13,774 nucleotides of DNA from Stephanodiscus triporus (lineage: Eukaryota > Bacillariophyta > Thalassiosirophyceae > Thalassiosirales > Thalassiosiraceae): assembly GCA_036939755.1 (NCBI GenBank), contig JALLAZ010000598.1, positions 1-13,774 on the forward strand, read 5' to 3'. Under the pieces are notes generated by a model. The model saw only the letters and a program-made list of their open reading frames with translations. It did not search any database and was not told the origin of the DNA. How positions within the stretch are numbered: position 1 is the first letter of the stretch; the number at the start of each line of letters is the position of its first letter. Both the position numbers and the translations under genes were made by a program. This document shows positions 1 through 5,614 of this stretch, piece by piece.

Positions 1-372
1 GAGACGAACCCTCTCCGCCCCGGAGGATGCCCCCCTCGCCGCCTCCACGAACCGCACATGCGCGTCCCTTGCCCCCCGCACCGTCCTCTCCCGATCGTTC
101 TCGTCGAGTCTGCGGAATTCGTCCAGGATTGTCCGTTGCATCGCCGATGCAGCAGCCGCTGCATCATCATCCATGACGACGACGTCATCATTGTCGCCCT
201 CGCACCGATGAAGTTGCATGCTGCCCTTCATCGGGACGATACGTCCGTCCATGATGTTGGACCTCGGCACAGACGACATCATCATCATCCTGTAACATTT
301 GCCGCCGTTCCCGTCCGGTGTCGCCGTCGTCGATACGCTGAAAACCCACTCGGGTTGTGTCGTGGTCGTTGC
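1..372 (-). CDS. Partial hypothetical protein or exon, runs off the left edge
   Basis: The minus strand is open for 124 codons from 372 down to the window edge, with a TGA just upstream at 373-375. The first ATGs are four in a row at 277-288. The translation looks protein-like rather than a shadow: a mixed beta-type stretch (PEWVFSV near the start, then GRIVPMKGSMQLHRC) is followed by an amphipathic, charged helix (MQRTILDEFRRLDEN) continuing to the edge. No family is recognised. The frame is the same as that of the HA-domain gene to its right, so this may be a downstream exon of that gene, joined by introns I cannot place with confidence. It could also be a separate gene starting at the ATG cluster. 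The C-terminus is outside the window. Confidence 0.4.
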
Positions 373-772
373 TCATTGCCCGTTGCCGTAGTCGTCGTAC
401 GACATATCGCCTTCGGCCACATTGATGGCGTACTACGCACGCGTTTCTGCCGCGGCCGTCGTCGTTGTCGTCATAGTCTCCTCGGCAAACGGACGAAAAG
501 ACGACGACGCTCATCCCCCGCGGGATGAACGGCCGAGGGCGCGACGGCACGTTGCTCGGATGCGATGCAGTCGCCGCCTCCCAGAAGGCTGAGGAGGAGG
601 GGACGTCGCCCTTGCGACGAAGGGCGGTAGGGTTCCTCCGCGCCGAATTGGAGGTATCGCCCCACCTCCGGAAGTCGGAACGGCCGACATCGCGAGCGCG
701 AAGGCACTCCTCGTCGTCATCTTCGTCTAAGTCGTCGTCTCCGTCTTCGTCCTCCCTCCGCCAATGATCCAT
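188..772 (-). CDS. Acidic low-complexity ORF, possible continuation of the HA-domain gene
   Basis: This 194-codon frame starts with an ATG that overlaps the TGA of the HA-domain frame (TGATG at 770-774). Its first 25 residues are Asp/Glu-rich (for example EDEDGDDDLDEDDDEE), like the end of the HA protein. Read upstream, the same acidic frame extends back to a TAG at 812-814, and that TAG could be the end of an intron (CTAG acceptor). A phase-0 donor GAG|GTGATC at 888 would then give a 77-nt intron (812-888) joining the HA exon to this frame. The candidate intron is purine-rich and lacks a clear pyrimidine tract, so the splice is weak. The last half (Arg-rich, 188-480) looks less like protein and overlaps the better frame at 1-372. 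The upstream acidic part is plausible as coding; the end shown here is probably not the real one. Confidence 0.3.
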   Translation of the reverse strand: MDHWRREDEDGDDDLDEDDDEECLRARDVGRSDFRRWGDTSNSARRNPTALRRKGDVPSSSAFWEAATASHPSNVPSRPRPFIPRGMSVVVFSSVCRGDYDDNDDGRGRNACVVRHQCGRRRYVVRRLRQRAMSNDHDTTRVGFQRIDDGDTGRERRQMLQDDDDVVCAEVQHHGRTYRPDEGQHATSSVRGRQ

Positions 773-897
773 CAGGATGGATCGTGCATTGAAATCGCCG
801 TCATCGTCGTCCTAGTCCTTGTCCTCGTCCGCCGACCCCTATCATCGTCATACCCTACTCCCTCCTTCATCTCCTCTCCCTTGATCACCTCCTCTCC

Positions 898-946
<49 letters not shown>

Positions 947-1950
947 TCGTCATCGTCGTCATTGTTTCCTTCGTCGCGGTCATAGTCATCGCCATAGTTG
1001 CAGTAGTTGTCGTCGACAGGGGCGGGAGGGGGAGAGGATCGAGCGAGGCGACGTCCTTTCCTCCCTCCCCGTCGACGGGCCCCTCCATCGGGGTAACGTC
1101 CCGTTGCAGACGGGGGCAGGATCACGCGCGGATGCACGGGGGATCCACGGCTCTTGATCTGTACCCCCCTGTGCGGCCGACGCCGCCTTCCCCGCGGCGA
1201 CGATGGCACCGCGTCCTCCCTACCGTCGTCGTCGTCGTCATCGTCGTCATCGTCGTCGTCGTCGTCCGTCCCCCCTCCTCCTCCGCGGCGGACGTCGTAG
1301 TCAAGTTCCCGCATCCCGTGGTACGATGAACGTCCGTGCCAATCGATCCCGATCGAATCGAGCTGCCTCACCCTGTGCGCCACGATGCCGGGCCTGCCCC
1401 ACGACGACATTCCTCCGCCGCCGTCGCCACCGCCGCCCACGGCGACGACGTCGCGGTAGTACGCTACGTACCGTCGCCTCTGCGAGTCGAGCCACAACGC
1501 GAGACGGGGGGGATAACGCGCGTGACCTAGATCGCGAAAGTCGCGTATCTGACGGAAGGCCGACTGCCACGTCACGGTGGGGGGGGGAGGTAGATCGGGG
1601 AGGATGGGGTCGGCGGCGGCGGATGATGCGGCAGTCGTAGACGAGCGGCGCGCCGATGCCGACGAAACCGAATGCGAGCGACGACGGCGATCCTCGTCGT
1701 CCTCGTCGTCCGACGACACGGACGACGACGACGACGACGACTGGGGATAACCTTCGTCGTGCGCATCTCGCGGACGAGCGTCGTTGTCTTCTTCGTGGTC
1801 GTCGTGGTCGTCGTCGTCGTCGACGTCGCGCGTCGCCGCACCGCCGCCTCCCAACGTCGTCGTCATCGACGGCGACGACGCGACGACGCGACGATCGAGG
1901 CTGTCGCCGCCATCCATCTCCTCGAATGCGGCCGAGATCAGGTGTTCCAT
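772..1950 (-). CDS. Helicase-associated (HA) domain protein with poly-Asp tracts
   Basis: A 392-residue frame. Residues about 127-205 match the HA domain pattern: an opening Trp (W128, WQSAFRQIRDF), then LGHARYPPRLALWLDSQRRRY (the usual G-x-P..LG-W...QR..Y run), then RVRQLDSIGIDWHG (the usual R...L..IGF.W end). HA domains occur in some bacterial helicases and, in large numbers and without a helicase, in diatoms; their role is not established and nucleic-acid binding is only suspected. The rest is low complexity: an acidic and Ser-rich N-terminus (43-110), an Asp run near 229-242, a basic stretch (250-305), and a second Asp run near 331-350. The start at 1950 lies just downstream of an AT-rich TATA-like stretch (minus-strand AAATATAAACG). 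The last 20 residues turn abruptly Thr/Arg-rich, as a read-through frame would, so the true 3' end may be spliced (see the ORF at 188-772). Domain call is firm; exon limits are not. Confidence 0.7.
899..958 (+). repeat. (TCG)n trinucleotide repeat encoding the second poly-Asp tract
   Basis: Fifteen perfect TCG units (899-943) are followed by imperfect TCA/TCG units to 958. On the minus strand this reads GAC/GAT and encodes about 20 consecutive Asp in the HA-domain protein. Such arrays vary in length by slippage. Confidence 0.9.
1224..1266 (+). repeat. Imperfect (CGT/CAT)n repeat encoding the first poly-Asp tract
   Basis: A run of GTC and ATC triplets on the plus strand, encoding about 14 Asp codons on the minus strand in the middle of the HA-domain protein, after a Gly run. 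Confidence 0.85.
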
Positions 1951-1972
1951 CGTTTATATTTATTGAGGGGGC

Positions 1973-1996
1973 GGGGGGGGGGGGGGGGGGGGGGGG
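1973..1996 (+). repeat. 24-nt G homopolymer, possible G-quadruplex
   Basis: Twenty-four consecutive G, preceded by GAGGGGGC and followed by CGA, nine more G (2000-2008), then GGG and GGGG blocks to 2020. It lies only 23-46 bases upstream of the HA-domain start codon. The exact length may be unreliable because homopolymers are error-prone in sequencing. Confidence 0.8.
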
Positions 1997-2075
1997 CGAG
2001 GGGGGGGGATGGGTGTGGGGTTCGGACGTGCCGTTTGACGCTCGGACCCCAGGTAAAAAAAATGAAAAATCAAAT

Positions 2076-2098
2076 CCAAAAAATTCCACGTTTTTTGG
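2076..2098. repeat. Inverted repeat, 8-bp stem
   Basis: CCAAAAAA at 2076-2083 and TTTTTTGG at 2091-2098 are perfect reverse complements with a 7-nt spacer (TTCCACG). Confidence 0.7.
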
Positions 2099-2139
2099 GA
2101 GGGGCCGCGGGATTTCTGATCTGACCGCCGACCAATTTT

Positions 2140-2153
2140 GGGGGGCGCCCCCC
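2140..2153. repeat. Perfect 14-bp G/C palindrome
   Basis: GGGGGGC followed directly by GCCCCCC; fully self-complementary, with a further C-rich tail to 2160. Confidence 0.75.
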
Positions 2154-2175
2154 CTCCCCCAAATCTAACCTTTTG

Positions 2176-2210
2176 ACACGACACACAGTATGTTGGGCGA
2201 CGTGTCGTGT
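2176..2210. repeat. Inverted repeat, 9-bp stem
   Basis: ACACGACAC at 2176-2184 and GTGTCGTGT at 2202-2210 are perfect reverse complements with a 17-nt loop. A separate 10-bp palindrome (ATCGTACGAT, 2211-2220) follows at once. Confidence 0.7.
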
Positions 2211-2357
2211 ATCGTACGATGGTGGTGTGGTGTGTGTGCGGTTTTTGTGACTCACTAGTAACAAACAAGCAAAGTGAAACAAGAGAGTTAATAAGAGCTC
2301 CCTACGGAGGAATTCAAATCAGTCTGACGAGAACCCACCGACAACGCAGGCGCACGC

Positions 2358-2398
2358 TGAGTGAGCAGCTGATGAGCTGCTGTGTCTGCTCGCACTCA
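2358..2398. promoter_or_regulatory. Nested palindrome with an E-box upstream of LHCX
   Basis: The inner repeat is AGCAGCT (2364-2370), GATG, AGCTGCT (2375-2381), with a CAGCTG E-box core at 2366-2371. An outer arm TGAGTGAGCAG (2358-2368) is matched by CTGCT-cg-CACTCA (2386-2398), so two alternative hairpins or a dimeric protein site are possible. It ends about 78 bases before the LHCX ATG, a sensible distance for a promoter element. That it regulates LHCX is an inference. Confidence 0.45.
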
Positions 2399-2476
2399 CT
2401 ATTCACAAAATAAAATCATCTCTCGCGTCAACATCATAACCAGTCTTCCTCTTAACACACACCCGAAAATACAATA

Positions 2477-3190
2477 ATGAAGCTCGCTCTCGCCTCCCTC
2501 CTTGCCGGCTCTGCCGCTGCCTTCGCCCCCCCCGCCTCGGTGAACAGGGCCTCCACCTCCCTCGACGCCTTCACCTTCAAGAAGGCCCCCCCGGCGCCCG
2601 CCGTCGTCAAGAAGCCATCCTTCTCCGTCGATAATATGCCCGGCGCCCTCGCGCCCATGGGCTTCTTCGATCCGCTCGGATTCGCCGCCAAGGCCGACGA
2701 GAAGACGCTGAAGCGATATCGCGAGGCCGAAATCACCCACGGCCGAGTTGCCATGCTCGCAGTCCTCGGATTCCTGGTCGGGGAGGCGGTCGAGGGCAGC
2801 TCCTTCCTCTTCGACGGCCAGATCACCGGACCCGCCATCACCCACTTCGCGCAGGTGCCGGACGGATGGGACGCCCTCGTCATCACATTCATCGGCGCGG
2901 CCGAGGCCCAGCGCGCGCAGATCGGCTGGGTCGATCCCGCCGACGCGTCGTACGATCAGCCGGGACTTCTCCGCGACGACTACTACCCCGGAGATCTCAA
3001 GTTCGATCCGCTCGGGATTCGCCCGACCGATCCCGTCGAGCTCGATCTCATGATCACCAGGGAGCTCCAGAACGGACGTCTTGCCATGCTTGCGGCCGCC
3101 GGATTCCTGGCCCAGGAGGCGGTGGACGGACTTGGGATATTCGAGCACTTCCAGGTGGGCATGATTGAGAGCGCCGACTTCGGCCTGTAG
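2477..3190 (+). CDS. LHCX-type light-harvesting (fucoxanthin-chlorophyll a/c) protein
   Basis: A complete, intronless 237-residue gene. Residues 1-19 form a short hydrophobic signal peptide ending in AAAF-APP, the heterokont plastid-import motif (cleavage expected between A15 and F16). The first chlorophyll-binding helix is near 79-104 with E85-x-x-H88-G-R90; a middle helix lies near 131-148; the third helix is near 194-215 with E196-x-x-N199-G-R201 and LAMLAAAGF. The stretches GFFDPLGF, VGEAVEGSSFLF, PGLLRDDYYPGDL and KFDPLGIRPTDP fit the LHCX (LI818/LHCSR-like) branch better than LHCF or LHCR. LHCX proteins sit in the thylakoid membrane and support energy-dependent quenching of excess light. 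Length is normal for the family. Codon use is strongly GC-biased (C-ending codons), as expected of a highly expressed gene. The family is certain; the LHCX subgroup is likely. The paralogue number cannot be given. Confidence 0.93.
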   Translation: MKLALASLLAGSAAAFAPPASVNRASTSLDAFTFKKAPPAPAVVKKPSFSVDNMPGALAPMGFFDPLGFAAKADEKTLKRYREAEITHGRVAMLAVLGFLVGEAVEGSSFLFDGQITGPAITHFAQVPDGWDALVITFIGAAEAQRAQIGWVDPADASYDQPGLLRDDYYPGDLKFDPLGIRPTDPVELDLMITRELQNGRLAMLAAAGFLAQEAVDGLGIFEHFQVGMIESADFGL

Positions 3191-3319
3191 ACATGTTTCG
3201 TTGTATAATACATACTGATGAGGGAAAATCGACCGCAACTCCGCCCACTGTTTAGAGACTTCAGATGGAAAATAAGACTACAAAACACACGAATAATTCA
3301 ATTGTAACATTAACATCTA

Positions 3320-3325
3320 AATAAA
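3320..3325 (+). terminator. Poly(A)-like signal after LHCX
   Basis: AATAAA lies 130 bases after the LHCX stop, in an AT-rich tail. Diatom polyadenylation signals are loosely conserved, so this is a candidate only. Confidence 0.4.
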
Positions 3326-3467
3326 GAGCACCACCAGACATATTTGTGTTAACCATTATCATAATATATTTCTGCTGAAATTCACGATTTATGTGCGTCT
3401 ATTTTGAAGACTTGATCAGCACAAGCCCAAGTGGCAATGTTATTCCCAAATCAAGGATGACTTTGAA

Positions 3468-3507
3468 CCTTAAACCATATGTGCTGGCCTTAAACCATAT
3501 GCGCTGG
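3468..3507 (+). repeat. Tandem 20-bp duplication
   Basis: CCTTAAACCATATGTGCTGG is followed immediately by the same 20 bases with one change (T to C at the 15th base). Each copy carries a CATATG E-box-like palindrome. Confidence 0.85.
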
Positions 3508-3534
3508 TCAACCCTATGATATCCCATCGCTTCA

Positions 3535-3542
3535 TATAAAAG
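3535..3542 (+). promoter_or_regulatory. TATA-like box (TATAAAAG)
   Basis: A consensus TATAAAAG 27 bases after the tandem duplication. No recognised gene starts downstream on the plus strand; the next ATG (3565) opens only 29 codons. It may be chance or mark an unannotated short transcript. Confidence 0.25.
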
Positions 3543-3695
3543 CTCGGACAAAGGTCAAATGTAAATGAATGGCGAACGAGTATTTCACCGTAAAAATGCG
3601 AGTGGTTCATCCAAGGACCTTGATGTGTCCGGAAGAATATCTATTCTGGTTTGATCACCAACTTTCTCACGCCACATCCCCTCAAACACCACCCT

Positions 3696-5138
3696 TCAGC
3701 TCAAACCAAACATTTGACCAACTGCACTAGCGGGGTCTCTATCATCAATCATATCCAATCCGTACTCTCCACGTGCAGTGGACATTGCCTCCTTGATGTC
3801 CATGCCTGTTCTCCGCAGCTCATTGTAGCGCTTATGTACTAGCATATGAACACTTCTTGGTTCCGTCTTGGCCGGTGGTGCCGCCGACGGCATTGGCAAG
3901 GCCCTCGGTTTTGCTTGTATCTTCTGTTTAGAATGAGCGACCCTTCTCTTCACCACATCTTTGTGATATTGTTGACTTCTTTCGTAGGCCGCCCGCCACA
4001 TGCTCTCGAGCATGCTACGATTCGACATTTGAACATTATATGCAGCCTTCCTGTCCAATGCGTGATCGTTTGGCCCACAAATTGGCGTGTCGATATCATT
4101 TTCCCACGGCTTTGGAGTAGACCTGAAGTGAATGATCGTGATCTCACCAATCGGATCATCCCAATATTTCGGCTGTGAGTCATAGTTACGGTGGTTCATC
4201 AGCCGTTGGGCATTGTAACCAAATGGTAGACGAGAGTACGATGGCATATCACTAGACCACCCGGGGTAAAAAGAGTTCAGGAAGCCTGTATCCCTCCCCT
4301 CATAGTATGTATATATTTCGGTCGAATCCCTCGTCTCTGAGGCAGAGAGTGGCAACTCTCGGTTCGGATTGCAGGAATCATGTTTCAACGTAGGGAAGAC
4401 ACCCAAACTACACATCATTTCATTAAAAACGGATGCAGATGGACGAAGTAGCATCACTCCCGTATTGAATTTATTGGGTGTGAACATGTCCGGTGCGGCA
4501 GCCAATAGCCCCACTCTCTTTTCGGTCTCCATAGATGATGTAATGGGATCGTCGATGCGAAGCAAGTGGCTGACGTCTTTTAACACCAAGCAATCAGCAT
4601 CAATGTATAATATCGTGTCGTAGCCTTCTAATTCAAATAGACGCAGCTTAGTCCAGCCACGATTCTCATCCCAAGCCTGTATGTTAAGGTCATTTTTTTC
4701 ATTCTTGCCTTTCGCAATAGGAATGTGCTCCACTCGAATGATACGATCGCAAAATATATTGGACGCGGCGCTCGGCACCTTCGAGGAAAGGAGTACGATA
4801 ATTTCCGGGGGATAATGGTCATCGGGCGTTGGAGCCATATGCCTCTAGAGTATTGATATCCAATAGAAAAAAGTAATCGATGAGCTCAGTGAAAACAAAA
4901 AAAATGACAGGCTGATAAATAATACTTCTCCCGATGTCGATAATATCGGGCGGGCAGAACCTACCCGCACTGAGTACAATAGCGTTTGGCATCCAGGCAA
5001 ATAGTCCGCCGAAGAGAGGAACGTCGCGATTGCCCTCGGACGGGGCGGGAAGGGCGCCCCGCAGACCATTCCACTTTTGCAGGGGTCGACGTAGGGATGA
5101 GTGCTGGGAGCTGAGAACAATCTCGATCCTGAGCACAT
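3696..5138 (-). CDS. Glycogenin-like GT8 family glycosyltransferase (two exons)
   Basis: Exon 1 is 5138-4965 (58 codons) and exon 2 is 4844-3696, together 440 residues. Exon 2 alone opens at an internal ATG (4838) and lacks the first strand of the fold. Exon 1 supplies it: ATFLSSADYLPGCQTLLYS is the usual GT8 start (a strand, then Y..G...L..S), and splicing puts EIIVLL next. Downstream are WTKLRLFEL, the metal-binding DAD (D140-A-D142, in YIDADCLVL), FNTGVMLLRPS (184-194), DTGFLNSFYPGW (243-254), LPFGYNA, and HFRSTPKPW (297-305, the glycogenin HF.G..KPW motif). The tail after about 310 is basic and Pro/Ala-rich with no known domain. GT8 enzymes move a sugar from a UDP-sugar with retention; the acceptor is unknown here. 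Codon use is far less GC-rich than in LHCX or LANCL. ATG 5138 is the first after an upstream stop, but an earlier exon is not excluded. Confidence 0.88.
4845..4964 (-). other. Intron in the GT8 gene (120 nt, phase 0)
   Basis: On the minus strand the donor is CGG|GTAGGT and the acceptor is CTCTAG|AGG, with T-rich blocks before the acceptor. Both cuts are phase 0. Removing it joins the N-terminal GT8 strand (exon 1) to the rest of the domain, and skips the in-frame TAG that otherwise precedes the exon-2 ATG. Confidence 0.8.
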
Positions 5139-5222
5139 TGCCCAGTATGTATCGTATCGTACGCCGCTATCTCTACACGCAATATAACGTAGAGTAGGTA
5201 CGTAAAGGCAAAAAATATTAAG

Positions 5223-5246
5223 TAGTATGTACCAACTTACATACTA
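5223..5246. repeat. Inverted repeat, 8-bp stem
   Basis: TAGTATGT (5223-5230) and ACATACTA (5239-5246) are perfect reverse complements around an 8-nt loop. It lies about 90 bases upstream of the GT8 start codon. Confidence 0.65.
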
Positions 5247-5370
5247 TCAGCACATATCGAGGTCGGTGTGAACGTGAAAATCTCAACAAACTCAGATCGA
5301 CCGTTGAAAATAGCAACACATTTCTACATAGGACTCAGTACGCTTTATTCAACCGCCATCGCCCAGAGAG

Positions 5371-5399
5371 TAACGGTCGACCCATTTCTTCGACCGTTA
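5371..5399. promoter_or_regulatory. Perfect inverted repeat TAACGGTCGA..TCGACCGTTA
   Basis: Arms at 5371-5380 and 5390-5399 with a 9-nt spacer. The arm contains AACGG, the core recognised by MYB proteins, and a third half-site lies at 5297-5305. Dimeric transcription-factor binding is an inference from symmetry and position. Confidence 0.45.
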
Positions 5400-5614
5400 A
5401 TTTGAAGGAGTAAAATCCGACCCATTTCACTCCACAACTTGCATCCCCTCTTTTGGTCCAAAAAGAAACAAAACACATTCAATGTTGGGGCGTAACTCTA
5501 CATCTGCTGACAACAAAATAACAGCCATCTGATGCCCCACGATAGAGCGAAATCTGTCCATTCTCTCGCCCTCTCCCAACGTCAACCCTCCCCGAAAACA
5601 AGAGATCGCAAATA

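Larger units (their letters stand above)
1951..2476. promoter_or_regulatory. Divergent intergenic region between the HA-domain gene and LHCX
   Basis: No convincing gene is seen here; the minus-strand frames are Pro runs read from the C/G tract. The region must hold the promoters of both flanking genes. It contains a G tract (1973-1996 and 2000-2008) and a string of perfect inverted repeats, listed separately. An AT-rich AAAATAAAAT stretch at about 2406-2415 lies 60-70 bases before the LHCX start and is a weak TATA candidate. The mRNA leader of LHCX probably lies in the pyrimidine/A-rich stretch just before the ATG. Confidence 0.6.
3191..3695. other. Convergent intergenic gap between LHCX and the GT8 gene
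   Basis: AT-richer than LHCX. It holds the 3' ends of two converging genes, a 20-bp tandem duplication (3468-3507) and a TATAAAAG box (3535-3542). A 29-codon reading frame beginning with ATG at 3565 and ending at 3654 follows the TATA-like box, but nothing else supports it as a gene. Confidence 0.5.
5139..5614. promoter_or_regulatory. Divergent intergenic region between GT8 and the large orphan gene
   Basis: AT-rich and without a convincing gene. It presumably carries both promoters. Visible signals are an 8-bp inverted repeat (5223-5246), a TCGACCGTT half-site (5297-5305), a perfect 10-bp inverted repeat of the same motif (5371-5399), and CGACCCATTTC repeated at 5378-5388 and 5418-5428. The last two lie 190-245 bases before the orphan's start codon. 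Confidence 0.55.

Noticed and set aside
58..528. 156-codon plus-strand frame at the left end
   Set aside because: Arg/His/Cys-rich composition typical of a shadow of GC-rich triplet DNA; the minus-strand frame at 1-372 is far more protein-like.
1301..2089. 262-codon minus frame overlapping the HA gene
   Set aside because: Its start is in the intergenic palindrome region, it reads the C tract as Pro, and most of it is poly-Arg shadow; the HA domain is in the other frame.
1960..2268. 102-codon minus frame ending in a Pro run
   Set aside because: The Pro run is only the G homopolymer read in reverse, and the rest resembles nothing.
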